Assembly (NCBI GenBank): GCA_944376425.1
Contig: CALWCS010000089.1
Span: 1 to 32,398 of the forward strand
DNA: 32,398 bases
Source: an uncultured Lachnospiraceae bacterium
GTDB lineage: Bacteria; Bacillota; Clostridia; Lachnospirales; Lachnospiraceae
Direction of reading: 5' to 3'
Shown here: positions 1 to 8,070 of the stretch, in pieces
Layout: every line of letters starts with the position of its first letter
Numbering within the stretch: position 1 is the stretch's first letter
Translations under genes and position numbers: made by a program
The notes under the pieces: model-generated
Databases searched by the model: none
What the model was told of the DNA's origin: nothing
The model's input: the letters and a program-made list of their open reading frames with translations, nothing else

Positions 1-937
1 AGACTACAGAACGGGCGTCATGCAATTCAGTGGTATATGCGCCCTCCGGCTTCTCTTTATAGTAGTCCTCCAAAGTAGAATCTTCCGCCAGAGGATATAG
101 AAAATCCCCGTATAGTGAAAGACGTACCGTATTGTTCACATATTTATGATATAACGTATCGGTATTAATCAGGGAATACAGGGCGTCCAGCATCTCCACG
201 GAAAAGAGCACCGCGCCGGTGTCGATGTCCACGCAGTGATTTTCGTTGACCGCGCCAGCCTGCGTCAGGGTTTCCACGGTCTGTTTGTGGAGGAATTTTC
301 GCACGGTGTTGTTTTCGCCGTTCAGAAATACACCATGGTTCTTTCCGGTCTCCACGTTCTCCTTAAACGAGATCGCCGCGGCACCCCGTCCGGAAAAGTC
401 GATCTGCAGAGGATTGAACAGCAGGAGCACGTCTCCGGAGAGGAGCAGCATCCCCTCTCGGATCCTGGACGGAACCGAGGACATGACGATGAGGAATTCG
501 TCAAAGAGGGTAGAAGAGCGGCCGTCCGGAAGCGTGTGGGGCACCGGGCTGAACAGCTTGCCCAGGGCGGAATAAGTGGGTACACGCTTGCTGTCCCCGC
601 CGGAGTGGATCACCAGGATGCGGAGGTGATCAAAATGGCCATGGCCGCATTTGCTCTTTTCCTGTTCATAGATGTAACGGAGCACCGACAGGGTGGCTCC
701 TCCGGAGCCCACACGGACACCGCCTTCGTCCGGGATTACTGCGAAATGAGTAGATGTTGGGAGGTAATCCTTCCGTTGTTCGATCTGCATCCGGTAGCCT
801 TCCGCCTGGTCTTCGTTGGAGGCGGTGAGGATGATGTAGTCCCATACGGGGAAGGTTTCTGATGACAAAGACCGTATGTAGTCGTCCCAGGTGTCCTGGT
901 AGGACTGGGATAAAAAAAGTGGGGCAAAGTTTTTCAT
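1..937 (-). CDS. fkp: Bifunctional fucokinase / fucose-1-phosphate guanylyltransferase, N-terminal part (cut by window edge)
   Basis: Open from an ATG at 937 to the window edge, about 312 codons with no stop. The start has AAAGGA about a dozen bases upstream. The translation reads MKNFAPLFLSQSYQDTWDDY and later has GSGGATLSVLRYIYEQ near residues 85-100 and HSGGDSKRVPTYSALGK near residues 115-135, typical of the pyrophosphorylase (L-fucokinase/PF07959) domain of Fkp-type enzymes. The family makes fucose-1-phosphate and then GDP-fucose from salvaged L-fucose in the cytoplasm; the GHMP kinase domain would lie outside the window. Codon use is more GC-rich than in the neighbouring polysaccharide genes, so it may be resident sequence rather than part of the imported block. 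GDP-fucose would be a donor for the locus to its right. The family call is good; enzymatic bifunctionality cannot be confirmed from the N-terminal part alone. Confidence 0.8.
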   Translation of the reverse strand, partial: MKNFAPLFLSQSYQDTWDDYIRSLSSETFPVWDYIILTASNEDQAEGYRMQIEQRKDYLPTSTHFAVIPDEGGVRVGSGGATLSVLRYIYEQEKSKCGHGHFDHLRILVIHSGGDSKRVPTYSALGKLFSPVPHTLPDGRSSTLFDEFLIVMSSVPSRIREGMLLLSGDVLLLFNPLQIDFSGRGAAAISFKENVETGKNHGVFLNGENNTVRKFLHKQTVETLTQAGAVNENHCVDIDTGAVLFSVEMLDALYSLINTDTLYHKYVNNTVRLSLYGDFLYPLAEDSTLEDYYKEKPEGAYTTELHDARSVV

Positions 938-983
938 AAAACTGTTGGATCCTTTCGTTTTTATTTCATACAGTTATACTGAG

Positions 984-2195
984 TTATCTAGGCTCTAAAG
1001 TGTCAATGAGCTTCATTGCCAAATCAACTGTTACATCAGAGTTATAATGTTGGTGTTCCCCCCAACGTCCCAGACCAATCACATTCTGTCTCTTGCTCCA
1101 AGACAACAACTTTCTCATAATTTCTGGTTTCCTGATTGTGTTAAGCGGATAGGCATATTGATTCATATATTTAAAGTTATTATTGAGTTCTTCCATTCCT
1201 ATCCGTTCACTATTTGTTTCAGTCCAGTATCCCTTACTATTTGGGCAAAAATTGTGGCGTACTAATATTCTGTGATAAGGTAGCTTAGGGTCAGGAAAAT
1301 AAATCCAATGACACGATGTGTCAAGATGACTCGAGAAATATTCAATTTGAATAGAACTAAACTTCAATTCTCTAATACTTTCTTTAATATCATCCGGCAT
1401 GCCAATAATTTCATCAAATTCCATCCAAGGAACCGTTGTAATAATAATCTCGGCATGATACTTTTCACCATCAAAAGTTTTTATTGTATTTGTGGTAAAA
1501 TTGATACCTTTAACTAATTGATTATATACTATATTATTTTTAATTTCGTTTGCCATCCGCAGCCACAATTCACCATATCCGTATTTCTTTGGATAATAAA
1601 ATTGAGCATGTCCTGGCTGTGTGCCATAAGCCTTTTTTGTCAAACATGATAGTAATGTTTCTTCAAAACTGACATTTGGCAATTTTTCAAGCCAATAAGT
1701 TCCAAGCTGATTCAACTCCTTACTAAACATCTTCTGATTGTATGGAATCATATAGTCTTCAGCTACTTTAGATCCTAATTTCCAGTAAATCCAATCTACG
1801 AATGTTTCCGGCATAGGCGTGCCAATATTGCATCCTGCAATGGCAATGGATTTCAAATATTCTACTTGATCTTCAATTTTCATCTGCCAAATGTTTGCTT
1901 CAATCGGATGGTTTATAATGTTTCCATTTACAACAATTCGACTATCTCGGTTATATTTATTCCATTCATTTTCCGGCATATATTCAAATAAGAATTCATT
2001 TACCTGTGGACGTCTTACATCTAAAAAATGTCCACCACCAATATCAAAAGGCGCTCCATCTACATCAACTGAACGACATAACCCCCCGGCTGTAGATTCT
2101 TTTTCAAGAACTAGAAAGTCTGTTATACCCTTTTGCATAAGCTTATTTGCTGCAGTCAAACCAGCAGGTCCTGCACCTAATATTAAATATTTCAT
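984..2195 (-). CDS. FAD-dependent amine-oxidase / protoporphyrinogen-oxidase-like protein of a polysaccharide locus
   Basis: 403 aa with GGAGG ahead of the ATG. The N-terminus shows a Rossmann dinucleotide fold: GAGPAGL at residues 7-13, an acidic end of the second strand (VLEKE, about 29-33), then TAGGLCRS, followed by GAPFDIGGGHF near 47-57. The C-terminus carries IGLGRWGEHQHYNSDV, the usual second FAD contact of this superfamily. The fold is shared by protoporphyrinogen oxidases, UDP-galactopyranose mutases and phytoene desaturases. Copies beside capsule genes are common and their substrate is usually unknown. It lies 46 bp upstream of the fucokinase gene on the same strand, so the two may be co-transcribed. 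It is AT-rich like the glycosyltransferase block. I cannot tell whether it modifies a sugar nucleotide or a lipid-linked intermediate. Confidence 0.75.
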   Translation of the reverse strand: MKYLILGAGPAGLTAANKLMQKGITDFLVLEKESTAGGLCRSVDVDGAPFDIGGGHFLDVRRPQVNEFLFEYMPENEWNKYNRDSRIVVNGNIINHPIEANIWQMKIEDQVEYLKSIAIAGCNIGTPMPETFVDWIYWKLGSKVAEDYMIPYNQKMFSKELNQLGTYWLEKLPNVSFEETLLSCLTKKAYGTQPGHAQFYYPKKYGYGELWLRMANEIKNNIVYNQLVKGINFTTNTIKTFDGEKYHAEIIITTVPWMEFDEIIGMPDDIKESIRELKFSSIQIEYFSSHLDTSCHWIYFPDPKLPYHRILVRHNFCPNSKGYWTETNSERIGMEELNNNFKYMNQYAYPLNTIRKPEIMRKLLSWSKRQNVIGLGRWGEHQHYNSDVTVDLAMKLIDTLEPR

Positions 2196-2282
2196 TACAT
2201 ACCTCCAACCCGGATAAACCGGAGAAGTTTATTTTATATATTTCCCCTTTGTGTTATTCTAAAGAAAAGGGGATTTTCCATC

Positions 2283-3671
2283 ATGTTACTTACAGATAAA
2301 TACGCTGATAAAATTTATGGCACTATTACCTGTTATGACCACACGATCATTCAGGGGTATATCCCGAACTGGGTCCATCAATGACTGCCTATATGAAACT
2401 CAATGGTATCCGTATCTTTGATTATCCCAGTTTCTCACAGCCCCTTACGGATAAGGTTGGCCAGAATGTGGAAAAGATCGTCCACGAGAATAGGATTGAA
2501 ATTGAGTTTATCCGAAAACTCCATGCTTTCCGAAAAGATGACTGCATCTAGAAGATCATTGCTGAAACCGAGAAAACAGAAGGACTGATCCATATTTTCT
2601 CAGCCATGGAATGCGGTAATTCCTACAAACCCTGGCATAATAAAACAACCGAGAAGACCTTCCTGAAGTTTGACAAGAACAAGTGCCTCCATTATTATTT
2701 TTACTTTATTGACAGGAAACTTGGTCTTTGTTATCTCCGTGTCCCTACCTGGCAGCCTTTCCGCCTTCAGTTTTACATGAACGGACATAACCTGCTTGCC
2801 CATAAGCTTGATAAAAAGCAGATTTCTTACCGGATGCAGGACAAGGCGTTCCTTGAAATCTCAGACATTAAAACCGCGCAGAAACTTTCTGACCGTATCA
2901 ACCCGGAAGGACTCCATAAGGTTCTCGATGTTTTTGTAAGACGCTATAGCACCGTTCCGGAATCTTTCGGCATGGGCTATACCTGGACGACCCAGCGGAT
3001 CGAAAGGGCCACTGATATCGTGTTCTGTAAGCCGGAATACCTTGAGTCTATCTATGACGAGATTATCCGCACTGCGATATTTACTGTGAAACCAGACAGC
3101 ATTGCCACCTTCCTTGGACAGCGTATTACTTATAACTGCACCAAAGAGATTGGCACAAACTATAATCAGCGTATCCTCGGCACGAGGATCAAATACCATA
3201 TAGGTGATATATCTATAAAAATGTATGACAAGTTTGGCCGTGTACTACGGATTGAAAGCGCCTATAATGATATCAGTACGTTTCGTGTAGAATGGTAATC
3301 AGGTACAGGGATGGGACACCAGATGTCCTGAAAGCTCCTTTAAAGAAGAGCATCTACAGTCTCTACCAGCTGTTCACGATCCTGAAAACGGCGAACTATC
3401 GTTACCTTGAGTTTATATCATCCTTTGATGACCACAGTAGTGGCAGAAAGAAACTGGATGATGTCAGCCGTTCTCAGAAAGAAAAGGATCGTTCTTATCG
3501 TGGATTCAATTTCGTTGATTCCCGTGATCTTTCCGCGCTGTGCTGGAAGCTATTAGTAGAAGAGAATATATGACTTTCGAGATGCAGGGGAAAAATATCC
3601 GTGAGCATCGTCCGGGAATCACACCGTCCGCAATGACAAGGATCTTTAAGAAGCTGAGAATTCTGGATTGA
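2283..3671 (+). pseudogene. Decayed gene of a repetitive, mobile-element-type protein family
   Basis: A single ancestral reading frame can be pieced together across all three plus frames. It starts MLLTDKYADKIYGTITCYD at 2283, ends at TGA near 2382, and continues in another frame as MTAYMKLNGIRIFDYPSFSQ. A TAG at about 2550 interrupts it. A long intact stretch (about 2553-3290) holds KCLHYYFYFIDRKLGLCYLR and the motif MYDKFGRVLRIES. It shifts frame again near 3290 and once more near 3570, ending MTRIFKKLRILD and a stop. I recall long proteins of this layout as multi-copy genes in many bacteria, usually annotated hypothetical; I do not know a proven transposase activity. At least three frameshifts and one stop make it non-functional. 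It is the only substantial plus-strand gene relic in the locus and ends about 20 bp before the left 162-bp repeat, which probably truncated its last codons. Confidence 0.6.
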
Positions 3672-3691
3672 GCAAACCCAGGTTCCTATAA

Positions 3692-3853
3692 TGTTAACTC
3701 TTCAATTTTTTCACACTAAAATCCGCAAAGCCGCATAAACACTTGGATTTTCACAATTTATTAGTGTGAAATGTTTCGCACTAACAAAAATGTAAAAACC
3801 CAGTAAAATCAATACTTAGATGACTTTAGTGCGAAACTTCTGAAAAGTTAACA
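3692..3853 (+). repeat. 162-bp imperfect-palindrome element, left copy
   Basis: Begins TGTTAAC and ends GTTAACA. It matches the reverse complement of 11791-11952 over the full 162 bp with 5 substitutions and no gaps (counted by hand). Inside are four copies of an 11-12 base box in alternating orientation: TTTCACACTAAA (3709-3720), its inverse TTAGTGTGAAA (3761-3771), TTTCGCACTAA (3774-3784), and its inverse TTTAGTGCGAAA (3825-3836). It has no coding capacity. It could be a miniature inverted-repeat element or a pair of recombinase sites. It sits between the decayed plus-strand gene and the leftmost glycosyltransferase. Confidence 0.9.
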
Positions 3854-3856
3854 TAT

Positions 3857-3946
3857 AAATATTTGGTAACTGCTCTTGGCAAAGAAACCATAGCTGCCGG
3901 TTTATCCACAAAAAACCTTATCCTTGTTCCTGCACGTATATCTTGA
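3857..3946 (+). pseudogene. 3' remnant of an unidentified gene next to the left repeat
   Basis: About 29 codons read cleanly on the plus strand from the edge of the repeat to TGA at 3944, including TALGKETIAAGLSTKNLILV. The stretch is richer in GC than the AT-rich sequence that follows and its amino-acid content looks like real protein. In the same frame a stop occurs inside the repeat, so any gene that once continued upstream was cut by it. The family is not recognised. It may be chance, but the composition change at its end supports a relic. Confidence 0.3.
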
Positions 3947-4215
3947 TTTACCTGATGCCGAAATTTGCCATTTTGTGTAGAAAATCATTCTCGATTATTA
4001 GCATTTCTTTGCATTTACTACGAAAAAAGCGGTTTATAAACATCGAACATATTCGTTTTCTATTTTACAAGATTTTGTATAAATCTGTTCATCTATTATA
4101 TAGCAGCGCAATTTCTGCCAAAAATACTAAATAACCTGATTCCTATAATATCATCAGTTAAATTTTAGCATGTAAATATATAATTAAAAAAATAAGTGCT
4201 TCTAAAAAGACAGTA
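3947..4215. other. AT-rich spacer with no recognisable gene
   Basis: About 270 bp of AT-rich sequence between the remnant above and the 3' end of the first glycosyltransferase. I see no long frame, hairpin with T-run or clear promoter. Only ten shared bases (TTCCTATAAT at 3683-3692 and again at 4139-4148) stand out, and these could be coincidence. Confidence 0.4.
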
Positions 4216-5400
4216 TTACTGAATAACCTTATGATTACTTTGTTTTTCATAATTTACCAATTTCTCAAATATTTCTACAAGTTTAGAAGAGTAAAGTTTA
4301 TCCCAGCTAAACTCTTTGACAATTTCATATGCATTATTTGAAATTTTATTATAATATTCTCCATCAGATACAAGCCTCTTAATTGTATCTGAAATAGCAC
4401 TAACATTCTTAGGTTCAACAATAATGGAGTCTTCTCCATCATGGAGCAATTCAATGGCACCAACACTATTGGAGACGATGGTTGGTATACCAGCACTCAT
4501 AGCTTCAAATACTGTAAGTCCCCAACTTTGATCGATATTAATAAAAGCAAATATATTCGCCCTATTATAAAGCATATTATATGTAGACTCATCTACCTGT
4601 CCCCATATTTTGATATACTTTTTAAGATTTTTATCAATAATTAGATTAATGACACTATTGGCATAATCCTTACTCAGTTCTGTACTACCTATAATATCCA
4701 GCCATGCATTATATCCTTCATTTCGTAACTGTTTAATCACTAACACTAGCGTTTCATAATTTCGATAAGGAAAAAACACTCCGGTTGAAAGTAATCGGAT
4801 TTCATTCTTTATTGATGGAATATAAGTATGTTTACGCAAATTAGCGTTTACATCAACACCACAATACAAAACTGTTGCCTTCTTCCCCATACACATTTCC
4901 ACACGCTCTTTGTTTTTTGTAACATTGACTGTAATAGCATCAATTTTTTTTGCAAGATAACGATATTTTTTCCTATTCAATTTGTCTTTAATTGTTGTTT
5001 CCGTCTTTTTATTTACTCCAACTTTAAAACATCCTGGCAAATCATTTATTTGCCATACTGTTATTATACTTTTTTTCATCGAAGTCAAAAAAAGCGGCCA
5101 ATAAAGTCCATAATCATGTGCATTCACAATATCAAAGTCCTTATAAATCATGCTGAAAAAGCGTATGTTACTTTGAATTTTTTTTAATAAACTATGTTTT
5201 TTAGTATAATCATCAGACTCTGAATAAAGGCTCACAGGATTATATTTTCTAAAATCAGGATAGGTTTTTAATGGATCATAATATTTTGTAAAAATTTTAA
5301 ACTCGATTCTTTGACTTTCTAAGTATTCGCATAACCGAAGCACTTGTTTGTGTGTACCACCACGAATATTTAATTCGTTTACAAGAACTGCTATCTTCAT
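4216..5400 (-). CDS. GT4-family glycosyltransferase
   Basis: 394 aa, GT-B fold. The N-terminal half begins MKIAVLVNELNIRGGTHKQV, with the Gly-Gly donor-loop motif at residues 14-15. The C-terminal half has the GT4 EX7E region (SWGLTVFEAMSAGIPTIVSN) followed by GAIELLHDGEDSIIVEP. A retaining sugar transfer from a nucleotide sugar to the growing lipid-linked repeat unit on the cytoplasmic membrane face is the family expectation; donor and linkage cannot be read from sequence. It is the last gene of the 7.9-kb inverted-repeat-bounded block in transcription order, 34 bp downstream of the flippase gene. The ATG has GGAGG about ten bases upstream. Strongly AT-rich, as usual for exchanged capsule genes. 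Confidence 0.88.
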   Translation of the reverse strand: MKIAVLVNELNIRGGTHKQVLRLCEYLESQRIEFKIFTKYYDPLKTYPDFRKYNPVSLYSESDDYTKKHSLLKKIQSNIRFFSMIYKDFDIVNAHDYGLYWPLFLTSMKKSIITVWQINDLPGCFKVGVNKKTETTIKDKLNRKKYRYLAKKIDAITVNVTKNKERVEMCMGKKATVLYCGVDVNANLRKHTYIPSIKNEIRLLSTGVFFPYRNYETLVLVIKQLRNEGYNAWLDIIGSTELSKDYANSVINLIIDKNLKKYIKIWGQVDESTYNMLYNRANIFAFINIDQSWGLTVFEAMSAGIPTIVSNSVGAIELLHDGEDSIIVEPKNVSAISDTIKRLVSDGEYYNKISNNAYEIVKEFSWDKLYSSKLVEIFEKLVNYEKQSNHKVIQ

Positions 5401-5434
5401 TTTAATCCTCCTATAATATATAAACTATTGCATT

Positions 5435-6754
5435 TTACTGTCTCATTTTCTGCTTTAATTGTTTAAATATTAATATTGGTAACCATATTGATGAAATTAA
5501 TAAAGAAATATTTGTACCAAGCAATATCCCAGCTACGCCGAGGTTCATGTTTTTAGCAAGATAAATTGATACAGGAATATTTATCACTGCTTGAATAATA
5601 GACATTGCTATTTGCTCTTTTAAAATTTCAAGTCCGTTAGCGATTATGCCATGAGTATTAGTCCAAATACTAATAATACAGTACATGGCCCCGAAAACTA
5701 TTAAATAATTTCCGTAATCTAATTTTTGCCCTAACCACCAGTCGGATAAAGGAATAAAAAAAATTGCCAATATAATGGTTAAAATTAAAAATGGTATCAT
5801 AAGTAAATATAAATTAATAATTGTTTTCTTTATGGTTACATACCTTTTCTCAATATTGGCCTTTACTACAGCGTTCCATATAGGAACCAATAGTGCACTA
5901 AATATTCCTATAATTACATTATATAATTTATTCACCATATTATATGGTGTTACATCTGCGGCGCCATATAAAAAAGATATTATTAAGCTATCTGTTGTAA
6001 ATAGTATTAATGCACAAATCTGGATAACAAAAAATTGTAACCCCAAATTAGTGAGATTTTTTCCTACATTAATATCTACAGATTTAAACGAAGGGCGTAT
6101 ATCTCTGTTTTTATAATAAACTAATATATTTTCTAAAATATAAACACTAATTGTCGATAATCCATATACTAATGCCATAACATATAGATTACCATTTAAA
6201 AAAATAGACAAAAATAGTATACCGATAAGATTCAAAGCTTGTATTATAAGACCTGCAAAGCTAACAACAGCAGCTTTCTGCATTGCATATAAAACATTAT
6301 TGCAAATTGATAATACAAAACTAATTGCAACAAAAATTACACTTATAATAACTACTTCCGTTAAATTTTCATCTATATTCGAAACCCCAAATACTCTTTT
6401 CCAATCAATAAACGTGGCTATAATAGAAAAAATAGCTGCTACTGAAATCATAATGGCAGAAATAAATGCATAGGCAGATGAAACTAATTTTCTACTTTGT
6501 CCATCCTCTTTGCTTAAAGATTGAGTTAATTTATTTCTTAATCCATTTCCAACGCCAACATCAAAATAGCTAATCCAAGATAAAATGGTCAAAATAGTTG
6601 ACCAAACACCATATTTTTCAATTCCTAGAAAGTTAAGTGCAATTGGAATATAAATATAGCTTACAATCATAGAAATCGGTTTAACTATTCCACTAAATAG
6701 TATATTTAATGCCAATCTTGATTTCAAAAATTTTTTTTTCACAAAGATCTCCAT
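5435..6754 (-). CDS. wzx: Wzx-type polysaccharide flippase
   Basis: About 439 aa, strongly hydrophobic, with roughly 12 predicted membrane segments spread over the whole length, as in the MATE/PST (Wzx, RfbX-like) exporters that turn undecaprenyl-linked repeat units across the membrane. The segment ISYFDVGVGNGLRNKLTQSL near residues 60-80 is characteristic of these exporters. The frame is open back to 6865, but the added 37 residues look unlike a flippase and have no good ribosome site. I chose ATG 6754 because AAAGG lies about 7 bases ahead. A GTG four codons later (6742) is also possible, with GGAG upstream. A run of nine A (6731-6739) spans codons 6-8. Flippase and polymerase in one block point to Wzx/Wzy-dependent assembly. 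Confidence 0.88.
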   Translation of the reverse strand: MEIFVKKKFLKSRLALNILFSGIVKPISMIVSYIYIPIALNFLGIEKYGVWSTILTILSWISYFDVGVGNGLRNKLTQSLSKEDGQSRKLVSSAYAFISAIMISVAAIFSIIATFIDWKRVFGVSNIDENLTEVVIISVIFVAISFVLSICNNVLYAMQKAAVVSFAGLIIQALNLIGILFLSIFLNGNLYVMALVYGLSTISVYILENILVYYKNRDIRPSFKSVDINVGKNLTNLGLQFFVIQICALILFTTDSLIISFLYGAADVTPYNMVNKLYNVIIGIFSALLVPIWNAVVKANIEKRYVTIKKTIINLYLLMIPFLILTIILAIFFIPLSDWWLGQKLDYGNYLIVFGAMYCIISIWTNTHGIIANGLEILKEQIAMSIIQAVINIPVSIYLAKNMNLGVAGILLGTNISLLISSIWLPILIFKQLKQKMRQ

Positions 6755-7055
6755 TCCGCCGCCTTTCAGTTTGCAGCACAAATAGTAATGTATCAAACTT
6801 TCAAGTTTCCGTGTTACCATAGACATGATTTCATAAGGCATTTCAGACATCAGTATCAGATGCACCTACCCGTGTACTTATTGATGTGCAGGTGTGCCTC
6901 GTTATCTAGGCGGGAATACTCTTAATTGGTTCACTATATGAGTCTGTTTTGTATCTACTTCACGATTTTGGTCAAATTTACTTTCTTTCACACTTCTTCC
7001 TACTTCATATCTTTTTCTATAAACATATAACAACCTTAAATTCATTTTTGAATTT
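6755..7055. other. Spacer between GT2 and flippase genes
   Basis: About 300 bp. Near the flippase (6755-6870) the minus strand stays open in the flippase frame and is richer in GC (MSEMPYEIMSMVTRKLESLI), which could be a relic of another gene fused in front of the flippase. I do not recognise it. Beyond 6870 I see no coding or hairpin signal. Confidence 0.35.
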
Positions 7056-7868
7056 TTACCTTTTTGTGAATTTATATTGTATTTTTCTTATATTTACTTT
7101 GATATTTTTTTTGTAATACTCATAAAACCTTACAGGTAATAATGATATAATTTTCTTTTTTAGCAAATTTCTTTTTCGCAGTTTTTGAGATTTAGCTATA
7201 TTTATAATCCCATTTTCTTCTCGAATTTTGTATGATTCATCAATCAAGTCAAAGGGTCTTTTATAACTTACTCCATCCGTTTTGAAAATAGCTATCACTT
7301 GATCTATGTAAGAAAACTGTTTCCCTTGTAAATAAGCACGAAGAAAAAAATCATAATCAGCACATATCATATATTTTTCTTTATATTTTAATTCACACAT
7401 TACACTTCTTTTGATGACTGCTGCTTGATGACAAAAAAACATATTTTTCTTTAATGAATCTATATTGCCTATAGGTCTCACTATTTTTTGATATTCATCG
7501 TCTTGTTGTGCGATATTTCCATAATAAATATCACAATTATTGACAATTTTATTTAATAATTCTATCGTGTTTGATGCATATAATTCATCCCCCGCATTAA
7601 TAAAAAGTAAATAGTCACCCTTTGAATAATTTGTTGCTATATTCATTGCATCATATATTCCATTATCCACTCCATTAAGAAATAAAAAATTTGATAGTTT
7701 TCTTTTTAATTTACTTTTATAATCATCGATTAATTTACAAGTTTGATCAGATGAACCACCATCTTTTATAATATATTCAAACTTACCAGTGTTTTGATTC
7801 ACAATTGAATCAATTGTTTGCTTTAAACTATCTGCTGCATTGTAACACACCGTAATTATAGAAATCAT
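7056..7868 (-). CDS. GT2-family glycosyltransferase (WcaE-like)
   Basis: 270 aa with a single GT-A domain. It starts MISIITVCYNAADSLKQTID, has YIIKDGGSSDQT near residues 32-43 (nucleotide-binding acidic region), and FINAGDELYASNT near residues 89-101 in the place of the DXD metal motif. The acceptor-side motif HQAAVIKRSV follows. Inverting transfer of one sugar to the lipid-linked repeat unit is expected. The closest style I recall is the WcaE/colanic-acid GT2 group (GGSSDQT, GIYDAMN). The basic tail after residue 225 probably lies on the membrane surface. It belongs to the AT-rich block and is followed by 300 bp before the flippase gene. Confidence 0.86.
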   Translation of the reverse strand: MISIITVCYNAADSLKQTIDSIVNQNTGKFEYIIKDGGSSDQTCKLIDDYKSKLKRKLSNFLFLNGVDNGIYDAMNIATNYSKGDYLLFINAGDELYASNTIELLNKIVNNCDIYYGNIAQQDDEYQKIVRPIGNIDSLKKNMFFCHQAAVIKRSVMCELKYKEKYMICADYDFFLRAYLQGKQFSYIDQVIAIFKTDGVSYKRPFDLIDESYKIREENGIINIAKSQKLRKRNLLKKKIISLLPVRFYEYYKKNIKVNIRKIQYKFTKR

Positions 7869-7995
7869 GCTACCTTACCTCATTTATAAAAATTCGAAAA
7901 AATTAGTAACAGTTTATACAATAAATATCCCTATGCAACCAATAATTATACAATATATCAAAAAATACTATATAATTTGTTAGCTGGAAACTGAA

Positions 7996-8019
7996 GCTAC
8001 ATAAGTTGTAGCATTTTTT
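7996..8019 (+). terminator. Hairpin with T-run facing the plus strand
   Basis: Perfect 6-bp stem GCTACA/TGTAGC (7996-8001 with 8007-8012), loop of five, then six T on the plus strand. All genes here are on the minus strand, so it would end only antisense transcripts in the present orientation. The stem is short, so confidence is modest. Confidence 0.35.
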
Positions 8020-8070
8020 GATTTAGCACTTAAACCATGTATATTAATTACTTCAAATCAAACAGGAATG

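Noticed and set aside
236..862. 208-codon plus-strand frame opposite the fucokinase gene
   Set aside because: The minus strand encodes clear Fkp motifs over the same bases; the plus frame is a shadow in GC-richer DNA.
3692..3853. Integron attC site
   Set aside because: The ends are GTTAAC palindromes, but the long spacers, four-box structure and absence of cassette array or integrase nearby do not fit an attC site.
3683..4148. Direct repeat TTCCTATAAT at 3683 and 4139 as a target duplication
   Set aside because: Ten AT-rich bases are weak evidence, and the second copy does not border any recognisable element.
6755..6865. N-terminal extension of the flippase frame back to 6865
   Set aside because: The added 37 residues are unlike Wzx proteins and have no ribosome site; ATG 6754 has a good one.
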